Of a DNA stretch of 64,000 nt, positions 31,235 through 40,019 are shown piece after piece. Under the pieces are notes generated by a model, which had not been told where the DNA came from, did no database searches, and worked only from the letters and a program-made list of their open reading frames with translations. The stretch is from JBEVJK01 sp963791325 (lineage in GTDB: Bacteria > Pseudomonadota > Alphaproteobacteria > Rhizobiales > Rhizobiaceae): contig CAWBRU010000006.1 in NCBI GenBank assembly GCA_963791325.1, positions 73,533 through 137,532 on the forward strand, in the 5' to 3' direction. A program made the position numbers and the translations under genes. Within the stretch, counting starts at the first letter, position 1. Each line of letters begins with the position of its first letter.

Positions 31235-32499
31235 CTATTTGAGGCGGGCGAAGGAGTTGGCAAGCTCGGCGTCGGCCTGCTTGCAGCCGTCGGCGATCGA
31301 CACTTCGTCCGCCATCATGGCGGTGTAGTAGCGGATGAAGATCTTCTCGACTTCCTGGAAGTTGGCAGGCGAGGGCACGGCCTTGGTGTGCGGCAGCGTC
31401 TGGTAGTAGAGCGCAGCACTGGCGGGAAGGCGAGGAACGCCGCGGTTTCGGCCGCCGATTTGCGGCCAGGCACGCCGCCGCCCTTCTCGCCTTCTTCCTT
31501 CTGCGTCTCCTCGTTGGTCAATTCGAGCACCAGCGCCTTGGCCAGATCCGGCTGCGCCGTCGCCTTGGAGATCGCGTAGGCGCCGAAGCCGATCACCGTG
31601 GTGTCGCTTTCCTTGCTCGGCGGTATGGCGATATCCATGTTGACCTTGTTGGTCTTGGCGCTCTGCACGATCCAGTGGCCGCGGCTGATCATCGCCACCT
31701 GTCCCGCCATGAACTGGTTGTCCATGGTGTCCTTGCCGGGGATCGGCGAGACGCCGTCGACATGGATCAGATCGTGCAGGAACTGCAGGCTCTCGGCGAC
31801 CTTGGGGTCGAGCATGTTCGAACCCGACCAGTCGTCCTTGAGCACGCCGGTGCCATTGCTGAAGAACCACGGCTGGACGAAGAAATTCTGGTTCGGCACT
31901 TCGTAGCCGAACTGCGTGACGGTGCCGGAGCTGTCCTTGACGGTGAGCGCCTTGGCGACCTCGCGGAACTCGTTCCACGTCCAGCCCTGCTTGGGATAGG
32001 CGACCTTGGCCTTGTCGAAAAGGTCGCGGTTGTAGTTGATCATGATGTTGTTCCAGCTGATGGGGATGTACTGGATTTCCCCCTTGTACGAGCCTTGCTC
32101 GAACAGGCTGGGCGCAAAGTCCGAGAAGCCGGAATTGGCAGCTACGAAATCGTTGAGGCCGAGCCACAGGCCGCGCGACGAGAAGGCCTGGAAGGTCTCG
32201 ATCGCGGTCCCGTAGACGTCGGACGCGGTTCCCGCGTTGAACTCGCCGATCACCTTCGTCACATAGTCGCCCCAACCCGTCGAGATCGGGTCCATAGAGA
32301 TTTCGACGGTGACGTTCGGAAATTTCTTGTTGAAGCGGGCAACCGCATTGGTGACGGCCGACAGCTCCGCTTCGCCGCCGAAGCCCTGCAGCTTCAGGTT
32401 GGCAGTCTGATCTGATTGCGCGAACGCGCCTCGCATTCCAGCGCCGGCGGCCAGCGCCGCCGACGACAGCAAAAGCTTGCGCCGTGACAGTTTGAACAT
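31235..32499 (-). pseudogene. Sugar ABC substrate-binding protein (family 1), C-terminal frameshift
   Basis: An extracellular solute-binding protein of about 420 residues. The start at 32499 follows GGGAGGA by six bases. It opens with a twin-arginine-like signal (LSRRKLLLSSAALAAGAG). The mature part has the family-1 pattern AVARFNKKFPNVTVEIS, PISWNNIMINYNRDLFDKA and GKDTMDNQFMAGQVAMISRG. The last 60 residues (YYQTLPHTKAVPSPANFQEV to NSFARLK) lie in another frame because of a one-base change near 31422. It is the first gene of the sugar operon and diverges from the LacI regulator across two operators. Confidence 0.85.
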
Positions 32500-32554
32500 C
32501 GAAATCCTCCCTTGCGTTCTCCCAACGCGCTAGACGCCGAGATTTCTTGCCGGT

Positions 32555-32566
32555 CGAAACGTTTCG
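32555..32566. promoter_or_regulatory. LacI-type operator, copy 1
   Basis: CGAAACGTTTCG is a perfect 12-bp palindrome with the central CG typical of LacI/GalR operators. It lies 56 bases upstream of the binding-protein start, in the divergent region shared with the LacI gene, where it would block transcription of the transporter operon. An identical copy lies 78 bases away. Confidence 0.8.
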
Positions 32567-32632
32567 TGTAGGCCGAAAACAAATCCGCGAGCGCCTTTTC
32601 CCAGAGGTCGTTCGCCGGCCAGGTTGTGCACA

Positions 32633-32644
32633 CGAAACGTTTCG
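32633..32644. promoter_or_regulatory. LacI-type operator, copy 2
   Basis: A second perfect copy of CGAAACGTTTCG lies 42 bases upstream of the LacI start codon. The 78-base centre-to-centre distance is about seven and a half helical turns. Two sites like this allow a LacI dimer at each promoter and, if the regulator forms higher oligomers, a loop. Autoregulation of the LacI gene is likely. Confidence 0.8.
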
Positions 32645-32685
32645 AATACTAGGCATCCGGGAGCCGTGTTGGCAAGGGGAATGGC

Positions 32686-33693
32686 ATGGCGACGATCAAG
32701 GATGTAGCGCGCCGGGCAGGGGTGGCGATCTCCACCGTCTCGGCCGTGCTCAATCGCTCGGCGCCGGTCAGCGAGCAGGTCATCGGCAAGGTCGACAAGG
32801 CGATCGCCGCCGTCGGCTACGTGCCGCATGGCGCGGCGCGGAGCCTCAGAAGCGGCAACTCGCAGCTGATCGGCCTGGTCGTGCCCAACATCGCCAACCC
32901 GCATTTCGCGGCGGTTGCCCGCGAGATCGAGAACATCTGCCTGACCGCTGGCTACATGACGGTGGTCTATTCGACCGGCCAGGACCCGGAGCGCGAGAGC
33001 CAGGTGCTGAAGATGTTGCGCGTCCAGCGCGTGGCCGGGCTCATCATCATTCCGACGCGGTCCGACGCCGAGCACGGCAGCCATCTCGTCGACAAGATCC
33101 GCGTGCCGACGGTCATGCTCGACATGTTCGTCGAGGGATTGCCCTACGACGTTATCAAGACCGACAATATCGAGGCAGGGCGGCTCGCTGCTGGTCACCT
33201 GCTCGGCATCGGCCATCGCCGGATCGGCATCATCGTCGGCATTGCCGGGCTGGCGACCAGCGACGACCGGCTTGCCGGCTACCTCAAGGCGCATGCCGAG
33301 CATGGCGTTGCCGTCGAGCCGGGGCTCCAGCTTGCCGGCAATTTCGACCAGCGCCAGGCGTACCAGCGGACCATCGAGGCCTTGCAGCGGGCCGATCGGC
33401 CGACGGCACTTATGGCGATATCGAACATGATGACGCTCGGCCTCTTGTTTGCGGTGCGCGAATTGAAGCTCAGGATCCCGGCGGACCTGTCGATCGTCGG
33501 CATTGACGATCTGGAATTTGCCGCGGTGATCAACCCTCCGCCTACGGTGGTGGTCACGCCGATCCTGGCGATGGCGCGCCGTTCGATCGAGGTCTTGCTT
33601 GGACAGATCAACCACAAGAAGGCCGCTACAGGCGCATGGGAAATCCACCAGCCGCACCTGCTCATTCGCGAGTCGACGCGGGCGATGAGCTGA
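32686..33693 (+). CDS. LacI-family transcriptional regulator
   Basis: An intact 335-residue repressor. The helix-turn-helix is at residues 4-23 (IKDVARRAGVAISTVSAVLN), the hinge helix follows (HGAARSLRSG), and the effector domain is of the ribose-binding type (LVVPNIANPHFAAVAREIEN, IKTDNIEAGRLAAGHLL, SIVGIDDLEFA). AAGGGGA precedes the ATG. It faces the sugar/GH116 operon across two identical palindromes and is almost certainly its local regulator. The inducer is likely a sugar from the imported glycoside, which I cannot name from sequence. Confidence 0.93.
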   Translation: MATIKDVARRAGVAISTVSAVLNRSAPVSEQVIGKVDKAIAAVGYVPHGAARSLRSGNSQLIGLVVPNIANPHFAAVAREIENICLTAGYMTVVYSTGQDPERESQVLKMLRVQRVAGLIIIPTRSDAEHGSHLVDKIRVPTVMLDMFVEGLPYDVIKTDNIEAGRLAAGHLLGIGHRRIGIIVGIAGLATSDDRLAGYLKAHAEHGVAVEPGLQLAGNFDQRQAYQRTIEALQRADRPTALMAISNMMTLGLLFAVRELKLRIPADLSIVGIDDLEFAAVINPPPTVVVTPILAMARRSIEVLLGQINHKKAATGAWEIHQPHLLIRESTRAMS

Positions 33694-34108
33694 ACCTAGG
33701 CCCACCAAGGAGGACATAGATCGAGCCTTAGCCCAGCTTCAGAAGCGCGACCGCTGAACCCTGTCGCATTCCCTGCCTTGGATCGCCTTTAAATGGCGTG
33801 CATCGGTCTCTGCAATTGAGTGCCGGAAGTGACCTTGGGATCAGGACCCGCTCGATCATAAATGACCGGTTTGCGCCTCATGTCCGCCGTTCCGGTCGCA
33901 CCCGCGATTTTGAAGCCCTGGAGCACGTGCGATGCTAAGCGGGTCGCCAAGTGTGTCCAAATCACGGTGCGCGATGTCGAGATGCGGTCTTGTGACTCCG
34001 GTGCCGGCCGTCAGATTTCATCACCGCGTCAGAGCGTCCCGGCGCACAACCGGTTGCATATGACGCCAAGTCCCGTCATCACTGCCGCTTCTCGAAGGAG
34101 CGACGATC
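33694..34108. other. Intergenic region, nothing recognised
   Basis: About 415 bases between the LacI gene and the epimerase gene. Short frames only; no recognisable protein or RNA. The last part must hold the epimerase promoter. Confidence 0.35.
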
Positions 34109-35095
34109 ATGGCACTCGACGTCCTTTTCATCGGCGGCACCGGGCAGATCTCGCTGCCCTGCGTTGAGCTCGCCGCGAAGGCCGGTCACAAGGTGTCGGT
34201 CTTCAACCGCGGCATCCGCGACGAGAAGCTACCTGGGAAGGTCAAGGTGATCGCCGGTGATATGAAGGACGAGAAGGCCTACCGCAGACTCGGCAGGACA
34301 AGGTGGGACGTCGTCTGCCAGTTCATGGTGTTCAGGCCCGAGCAGATGCAGCTCGACATAGAAACCTACACCGGCAGCGTCGGTCAATACGTCTTCATCT
34401 CGTCGGCCTCGGTCTACGAGAAGCCGGCTCGCCACTATGTCATCACCGAGAAGACGCCAGCGGTGAATCCATACTGGCCCTACAGCCAAGACAAGATCGC
34501 GTGCGAGGAACTGCTCAGAAAGCAGAAGAAGCTACCCTGGACGATCGTGCGCCCGAGCCACACCGTGCGCTCGGGACTTCCGACGATGATGAACGAGGGC
34601 GACATGGTTGCCCACCGCATGCTCGCCGGGAAGCCCGTGATCATCTGCGGCGACGGCACGAATCCGTGGACGCTCACGCGATCCGACGACCTCGCGGTCC
34701 CCTTCACCAACCTCCTCGGCAACAGCAAGGCGCTCGGCGAGGTCTTCCACATCACCGGTGACAAGGGCTTCACCTGGAACGATATCTACCATGCGCTCGC
34801 CAGGGGCCTCAGCGTCGAGGTGAAGATCGTCCACGTGCCCACGGACACACTTGTGCGCTACCACCGCGACTGGGAAGGTCCGTTGGTCGGCGACAAGACC
34901 TGGGCAACACTGTTCGACAACAGCAAAGTCAAGCGTGTCGCCGGCAAATTCACTTGCGCGGAGGACCTCGACGTGATCCTCGCCGAGCCGGTGAGGTATT
35001 TGAAGAAGCGCCTCGCCGACAACAATCCCGAGCCGCACGAACTCGACCTGCTCTACGACAGGATCTGTGCCGAGCAATCCTCGCTCGGCGCGTGA
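34109..35095 (+). CDS. NAD-dependent epimerase/dehydratase family protein
   Basis: An intact 328-residue protein of the extended or atypical SDR family. The N-terminal nucleotide-binding loop is FIGGTGQISLPC. The active-site Tyr and Lys are in YWPYSQDKIACEE (YxxxK), with the Ser of VFISSASVYE upstream. Later motifs are WTIVRPSHTVRSG and FHITGDKGFTWNDIY. Close relatives are annotated as reductases or isomerases, some related to chloroplast RNA-binding CSP41 proteins; the substrate is unclear. GAAGGAG lies ten bases before the ATG. The gene stands alone. Confidence 0.88.
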   Translation: MALDVLFIGGTGQISLPCVELAAKAGHKVSVFNRGIRDEKLPGKVKVIAGDMKDEKAYRRLGRTRWDVVCQFMVFRPEQMQLDIETYTGSVGQYVFISSASVYEKPARHYVITEKTPAVNPYWPYSQDKIACEELLRKQKKLPWTIVRPSHTVRSGLPTMMNEGDMVAHRMLAGKPVIICGDGTNPWTLTRSDDLAVPFTNLLGNSKALGEVFHITGDKGFTWNDIYHALARGLSVEVKIVHVPTDTLVRYHRDWEGPLVGDKTWATLFDNSKVKRVAGKFTCAEDLDVILAEPVRYLKKRLADNNPEPHELDLLYDRICAEQSSLGA

Positions 35096-35749
35096 GCCTC
35101 GCGACATCCTTAGGTTCGCGTTTTTGAGAGACTGGGAGGGCAGCGGGCGTCGCCGGATCGATGCGATCGCCCACGCGGTCTCGCCGATCGGCGTCGAGCT
35201 GGGCTTCAATCGTAGACACGAACCGGGGCCAGTGTGATCTCGCGAATTCGTGGTTTTCGCGGTTTCGGATGCTCGGAAGATTGGCTGCTTTGTTAAGGCT
35301 CTGAAGAACGTCGCGCCGTGTCGCGGCCAGCGGTCCAGGCAAGTGACGATCAGCTCATCGCCTAGGCACCGGCCGTCCTTAAACCACGCGTCGCTCCATG
35401 AGGGATCGGCGATCCCCTTGAAGTCACGACAGGCCGGCACTCGAACGTCAGCTTTCCGCACGATCGACCCGAAAGCTGACAGACTGCTTCCGGCCCATTC
35501 CGGTCGCGATACAGTGCCAGTCGCTACGCCACCTCTGGGCGCGAGCCGACTTCGGTCACAAGTCAAAGCGCCTACAAACCGTGGATTGGCTCATCCGAAT
35601 GAGCGCGGGGGAACCAGGGGTCACCCGTCACCGATCGCGATGATGCTGCTCAAACTATGCTTCCAGATAGCGCATTTTTCTATAGCACCCCACACAACCG
35701 AACGAGCTCCGCCAAATCGGTGTATAATCGCTGAGGAGGAGAAAACCCG
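35096..35749. other. Intergenic region, nothing convincing
   Basis: About 650 bases with no gene I can support. The reverse strand shows two overlapping open frames between 35100 and 35560 with protein-like composition (for example DVLQSLNKAANLPSIRNREN), but no start signal and no family I recognise. The end, just before 35750, carries the strong ribosome-binding site of the next gene. Confidence 0.35.
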
Positions 35750-36031
35750 ATGAAACGCCTGCTCGTTTGCGCAGTGCTCGTCGCTAGCTCCGTCGCCCGG
35801 GCTGCTGACAATGTCGATCCAGCGACCGTCACCTGCCAACAATACAATTCGGCCGGCCATCAGGGCAAGGTGGATATCGGCGAGACGATGTTCGCTGCGC
35901 TTCACAATGACAATCGCTGGACCATGATTCCCGAGGGTAACATGCTTGTTAACGTCGATGATGCCTGCGCGAAATTCCCCAACGCCAGAATCATCGACGC
36001 GCTGCAACAATGGCCGACGGCCAAGCCATGA
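35750..36031 (+). CDS. HdeA-like periplasmic acid-stress protein
   Basis: A 93-residue secreted protein. The signal peptide is MKRLLVCAVLVASSVARA with cleavage near residue 19. The mature part has the HdeA layout: ATVTCQQYNSA near its start and LVNVDDACAKFPNARIIDAL near its end, with two cysteines placed to form the conserved disulfide. HdeA proteins are chaperones that keep periplasmic proteins soluble at low pH. GAGGAGGAG precedes the ATG. The stop overlaps the start of the next small frame (ATGA), so the two are translationally coupled. Confidence 0.75.
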   Translation: MKRLLVCAVLVASSVARAADNVDPATVTCQQYNSAGHQGKVDIGETMFAALHNDNRWTMIPEGNMLVNVDDACAKFPNARIIDALQQWPTAKP

Positions 36032-36276
36032 CCGCGCCGGAGACGATCACTGTTATGGGTTGGCCCAAGCGGTTAGAGTGGCTGGGCCGCACAATGAGGC
36101 CCGACAACCGCGTCATCCTGCTAGTCCTGGTCTTCACTGCCCTGGCTGAATTGGGCTATCGCGAGCACCATGCCTAGGCGGAGTGGTGCAACTTCGTGGA
36201 CGTCCGCGCCGAGGCTAACCAGGTCCGATCCGACGCTGACGGTTATTACAAAACCTGTATGCAAGGCCGCCAATGA
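36028..36276 (+). pseudogene. Small single-pass membrane protein with an in-frame amber codon
   Basis: This frame starts inside the HdeA-like stop codon. It first encodes 49 residues with one membrane helix (VILLVLVFTALAELGY). A TAG at 36175-36177 interrupts it, but the same frame continues sensibly (AEWCNFVDVRAEANQVRSDA, then YYKTCMQGRQ) to TGA at 36274-36276. The uninterrupted protein would have about 82 residues with the C-terminal part holding two cysteines. A CAG-to-TAG change is the simple explanation. No family was recognised. Coupling to the HdeA-like gene suggests an envelope role. Confidence 0.5.
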
Positions 36277-36439
36277 GCCGGCCCTTCGCCGTCCGACGAA
36301 GCGGACTGGCCGAATGAAACCGACAGGATCGCGGCGACGGTCGGTGCGAGATCGGTCTGCGCTCAAAGGTAGCTTAAAATCAGGCACTCAACCTCGCGCA
36401 GATATAAACAGGGGGCTTTGCAAGCTTGGAGAGCGAACG

Positions 36440-36817
36440 ATGAAGATCTCTGCCCTCGCCGCCGTGTTGTTGGTTACAGTGACCGTATCTGGCTACAGCC
36501 AGGCGCAGCGTTCGCGCGAACCGGACGGTGTATACATGAAGGGTGACACGCTGAACGATCACTGTCGCCTTTTCCTATCCATGCGGCAAAAAAACGTAGA
36601 TAGAGCTCCGCAAGGGTACTCTGCCGGCGTCTGCTACGGCTATGTCATCGGCGTGGTTGATTTGTATGCGGAATCGAGGATCTTCTGTACCGGTGGGGCC
36701 ACCGCACATTCCGTTATCAAGACTGTTGCGTCCTATCTCGATCAGCATCCTGAGGAGCGCAACACGGCCGCCTATTTCCTTGTGACGAAGAGCGTGTCGG
36801 AGAAATATCCTTGCTAG
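36440..36817 (+). CDS. Rap1a/Tai-like secreted protein
   Basis: A 125-residue secreted protein. Signal peptide MKISALAAVLLVTVTVSGYS is cleaved near residue 22. The mature part has the Rap1a/Tai pattern: NDHCRLFLS, then VCYGYVIGVVDLYA, then a Cys (IFCTGG), then ASYLDQHPEERNTAAYFLV and a final Cys (EKYPC). Rap1a and Tai are periplasmic immunity proteins against type VI amidase effectors, but many family members lie outside such loci, and no effector gene is visible here. The ATG at 36440 has GGAGAG upstream. Confidence 0.75.
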   Translation: MKISALAAVLLVTVTVSGYSQAQRSREPDGVYMKGDTLNDHCRLFLSMRQKNVDRAPQGYSAGVCYGYVIGVVDLYAESRIFCTGGATAHSVIKTVASYLDQHPEERNTAAYFLVTKSVSEKYPC

Positions 36818-37493
36818 CGCACAACCTGGCCAGCGGTTAGGCGGGCGAGATTGTGCCGGCCGCGACCCGGCCGCGACGTGGCATGCCTTAGACCATGCGC
36901 GACCCGCCGGACGGGGAACAGGTCAGACCGACAGCAAGGGCGGGCTGGACTCATCAGCAAGCGGCACCGAGTTACCAATTGGGTCAGTTCCAAATTGGGC
37001 GAGTGACAATGGCCAGCAAGCCGCGGCAGATGGTGCCAACGTTTCCCAGGTCGACGAGATCTCGATGACCGGCACGGTCTCGATCGTCCACGACGAGGGG
37101 TAGCCGGCAGGAACTGCGCACGTTCTATGTTCTGCTGGTAGTCGGCCTGGTCTGGTCATCCCGGCGACGCTCATACTCGGGCTTGGGCCTCGGTATAAGT
37201 TTTGGTACCCGACAGCGCTTCGGCGATCTCCGTGGCCAACAAATCGGCATCACAAAATGCATCGCAGATACCGAGAGCGAGATAGGGATCTTCATGGCGT
37301 CCTGCATCCCCTACAAGGCCCATCCAGGGCCGAAGAGTCGGCGCAGAAATTGGGCAAGTTGGCGGCGCCGTAGAATCGCTCCGCTCGTTGCCCGGTGCGC
37401 CGCCGTGCTGGACGGCAGGGCTGACCAATGAAAGCTGTATCGCCGTTGACCTTAGGTGCCAGCGCGCCGTGGAGGCGCCGCTGGCGATCATTG
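36818..37493. other. Degenerate region without a supportable gene
   Basis: About 675 bases. Only short frames occur. One stretch (about 37020-37102) gives QVDEISMTGTVSIVHDEG before a stop, which looks like a real protein end but lacks a start and is not recognised. The region probably holds debris of lost genes. Confidence 0.35.
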
Positions 37494-38298
37494 AGCGGCC
37501 AAACATCGGACCCGAACGTCGCCTCGCCTATCTTTGCGACCGACGCGGTGGATTACTCGAGGCTGATGGCCGCAGACGAGGTCGGAAACCTTCGCATGCT
37601 CATGGCACATCGCGTGGTCATGCTATCCTTGATCCGTCGGCATCGTGGTCGGGTTGCCAACATGGCCGGTGACAGCTTGCTGGCAGAGTTTCCAACTGCG
37701 TTGGGCGCAGTTCAATGCACGATCGCCGTTCAGGAGCGGCTATCCGCCATCGGTGGCACCGTGCCGGACGATCGCCGCCTGCGATTCCGTATCGGGGTTC
37801 ACGTCAGCAACATCATTGTTCATGGGGGCGATCTCTTCGGCGATGGGGTGAACATTGCAGCGCGGTTGCAGTCCCTTGCGGAGCCCGGGGGGTATCACCC
37901 TTGCCGCCGAGGCTTACGTACCAGTTCGCAGATTGCTTCCGATAGCCGCTGAGGACTTTGGTCAGCGACAGACCAAGAACATCGACAGGCCAACCAGGGT
38001 TTATTCCCAAAGAGGTAAGCCGGTTGACCTGGGGCCTGCCCCTTTTTCGGTCACAGTTATTTCGAACCGCGCCAGCCACAAACTACAACTCACGGCAGCG
38101 GGAGGTAATGTTAGTGTAGATGATCTGTTGTCGGCCTTTGCACTCATGGCGGATCAGTTTCTCAGCGAGGAGAGCCCGTTCCAATGTGTCGCACCAAGCC
38201 TTTCTGCCTTGGCCGAAAGGTGCGAAGGCGATGCTTCGACCGAAGCGGACAAAATCCCCCGCAGGACCGACATCACCGAGTACTTTGTGAAGGACTAA
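37494..38298 (+). pseudogene. Class III adenylate/guanylate cyclase, frameshifted
   Basis: The catalytic domain of a class III nucleotide cyclase. Typical parts are PERRLA, IFATDAVDYSRLMAADE (metal-binding Asp), KRHRGRVANMAGDSLLAEF-like sequence, RIGVHVSNIIVHGGDLFGD, GVNIAARLQSLAEPGG, then ITLAAEAYVPVRRLLPIAAE and KNIDRPTRVYS. The frame shifts near 37527 and again at a G6 run (37887-37892), where G5 would restore it. The tail (about 60 residues) has no recognised domain, whereas relatives often carry TPR repeats. No start codon is clear. It is inactive as sequenced. Confidence 0.78.
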
Positions 38299-38521
38299 TT
38301 GAACGACCAGCCTGATTTCGGGCGATCTGACCGTATGCGATGAGGGCCAGGCGGAGGGGTCAATATTTTGGGCGAACGTGTATGCTTGCCGCTTGGTTGC
38401 CATTTTTTCAGGGCTCCAGGTCTCGCGCATTGGCAGTGGCGAAGGAATTTGTGCGCGTTGGGCGCGGTGGCGGCACCTCCAGTACACTGGATTAAGGAAC
38501 CAAATGACCTAACTCCCTGAT

Positions 38522-38860
38522 ATGTTTGAATATTCCTTCGGCGAACCTTCCAATCGCGTCTCGTCACCTACCGAAAGGATTGAAAAATTCGTGGCAAACG
38601 TATTATGGAATTGCATGCCTGAGCTTCTTAGGCTGGGCGTTGGCAGCTCAACAGCGCCGCGACGTGGCCGAAAAATTGTTCAAGCGAATACGCTGAATGG
38701 CAGGGCTGCCCAAGCGTGCGCCGCCGGTGAGAGGAAGATAGCGGCCCAGTTCCGAGGGCCCAATGGCGAAGAGTATTCAGGCCGCGGCGCAATTCCCAGG
38801 TGGGCGCGGGATCTTGGCGTTTGCGATCGCGCCGGCCTAGAGAAGTATCGCATTCGCTGA
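38522..38860 (+). CDS. H-NS-like DNA-binding protein, N-terminus unusual
   Basis: A 112-residue frame whose C-terminus is the H-NS-type DNA-binding motif (AAQFRGPNGEEYSGRGAIPR, WARDLGV, ending EKYRIR). It differs by only a few residues from the protein encoded at 18413-18772. The N-terminal half lacks the coiled-coil oligomerisation region of that protein and looks degenerate (NRVSSPTERIEKFVANVLW). If expressed it could bind DNA without oligomerising and so antagonise the full-length protein; it may also be a decaying copy. Confidence 0.6.
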   Translation: MFEYSFGEPSNRVSSPTERIEKFVANVLWNCMPELLRLGVGSSTAPRRGRKIVQANTLNGRAAQACAAGERKIAAQFRGPNGEEYSGRGAIPRWARDLGVCDRAGLEKYRIR

Positions 38861-38942
38861 TCTAAGCTCAATGCCCATCTTTGAGGCCGATACAAGCGCA
38901 CGCCAATTCGCGGAATGTCAAAATCGGTGCTATATCAGAGCC

Positions 38943-39153
38943 ATGGCCGAAGAGAATGTGACCCTGGCATTCATCGGAATGCACCTGGAGCGGCTGACCA
39001 CCGAGGTCGCCAGCCTGCGCGAAGACTGGCGGCGATCCTACAGCGCCTCGACAACTGCCACAGCAACCTGCTGACCGAGGTGAGCAGCGTCCATTCCTAG
39101 ATCTCCGTGATGAACGACCGGCTGCGCAATGTAGAGGACAAGGAGTTGGGCTA
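38943..39153 (+). pseudogene. Small coiled-coil protein, frameshift plus amber codon
   Basis: A helical protein of about 70 residues. It reads MAEENVTLAFIGMHLERLTT, EVASLRED, then after a one-base change near 39030 AILQRLDNCHSNLLTEVSSV HS. A TAG at 39098-39100 replaces an expected Gln codon and the frame goes on ISVMNDRLRNVEDKELG to TAA. Both lesions lie in otherwise coherent sequence. The TAA overlaps the ATG of the next small gene (TAATG). Function unknown. Confidence 0.6.
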
Positions 39154-39339
39154 ATGAGCATATTTGCCAAGATCCGTAAGGTCTACGATTGGCTATGCGA
39201 GCGCATAGAAGCGAGCGCTGATCGGAGGCGCCAGGAGCGTAAACACCTCAGCGAGCAGGCCGATGAAGCTTACGAGAGGGAGCGCCAGCTAGCTGTTGAG
39301 CGCGACTCCAAGCTGTTGGGCGTGCCTTTTGGCCACTAA
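39154..39339 (+). CDS. Small charged helical protein
   Basis: A 61-residue protein rich in Arg, Glu and Lys (KIRKVYDWLCERIEASADRR, HLSEQADEAYERERQ), predicted to be mostly helix or coiled coil. It starts in the stop codon of the preceding broken small gene, so the two were once coupled. No family was recognised. Confidence 0.45.
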   Translation: MSIFAKIRKVYDWLCERIEASADRRRQERKHLSEQADEAYERERQLAVERDSKLLGVPFGH

Positions 39340-39360
39340 TATTATCTGTTGTCACGCATA

Positions 39361-39974
39361 TCAAAAACGGAGATTGGGATTAAGCAGCCCAAGAAGCTGC
39401 TTAGGAAAACTGTCGGGCGGAGGGATGATGTTGAACAGAACGCGAACGTGTCGAGACTCGAACGATCTGCTGCAGCTTTGACACATCGCTGTCGATCTTC
39501 CCATCGCCCTTGCTGATCGTATCCTGAAGCGTGGTCTATCGAAGATGATGATGTTCAGCGTCTCGTGGGAGAGCGTCACCGCCGCATCCGCATCGTCGGC
39601 CTTCATATTGGCGGTGTGGTTGAGGACGCTATTCCTCAGCTCGACGGCTTCTAGCCACGGTTGGCATAGTAGCGGCCGAGCCCGACCACCTTGGCTGTCG
39701 CGGCCGAAACAAGCGGGTCGACGATCGGGATGCCTTCATTGCCCCCAATGACCGTCATGTTCGATAGGTCGAGGTTGCGGGCCTGGTAAAGGCCATCCGC
39801 CACCTCGGAAAGACCGGATATGTTGATCAGCTCCGATTCACGCTCAGGCTGTGGTTCACCGTGATATCTGAGCGTTATGGCCACGACATTCCCGCCGCAT
39901 TGGGAAGTTCGGCCAGGATCGTCATGTGTCCATGTCCGGGCAACAGCGGCGAGCAAGCTGGATTTCGCGCTCAC
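39361..39974 (-). pseudogene. Alkyl/aryl-sulfatase remnant with large internal deletion
   Basis: Two ends of a metallo-beta-lactamase-fold alkylsulfatase (SDS hydrolase type) are joined. The N-terminal part reads GLSEVADGLYQARNLDLSNM, TVIGGNEGIPIVDPLVSA, up to YYANRG. It is followed, near 39650, by the C-terminal domain: VELRNSVLNHTANMKA, AAVTLSHETLNIIIFD, then in another frame TISKGDGKIDSDVSKLQQIV, and LFNIIPP at the end. The zinc-binding HxHxDH core and some 400 residues between are deleted. The upstream start is also lost near 39975. This is a dead gene. Confidence 0.72.
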
Positions 39975-40019
39975 GGTAATGTCGGGGTGGGCGGGTCAGC
40001 AACTGCGCGTGGGACGCCA

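Noticed and set aside
31126..31263. An N-terminal extension of the MalF-type permease up to 31263
   Set aside because: The extra 46 codons overlap the end of the binding-protein gene and read as Arg/Pro/Ser-rich non-coding sequence.
34532..35566. A 344-codon frame on the minus strand overlapping the epimerase gene
   Set aside because: More than half is antisense to a clearly recognised enzyme; the remainder has no start or known family.
36028..39153. Recoding of TAG as an amino acid
   Set aside because: Intact genes here, such as dodecin and the amidohydrolase at 17172, end with TAG at their normal C-terminus; two premature TAG codons are better explained as mutations.
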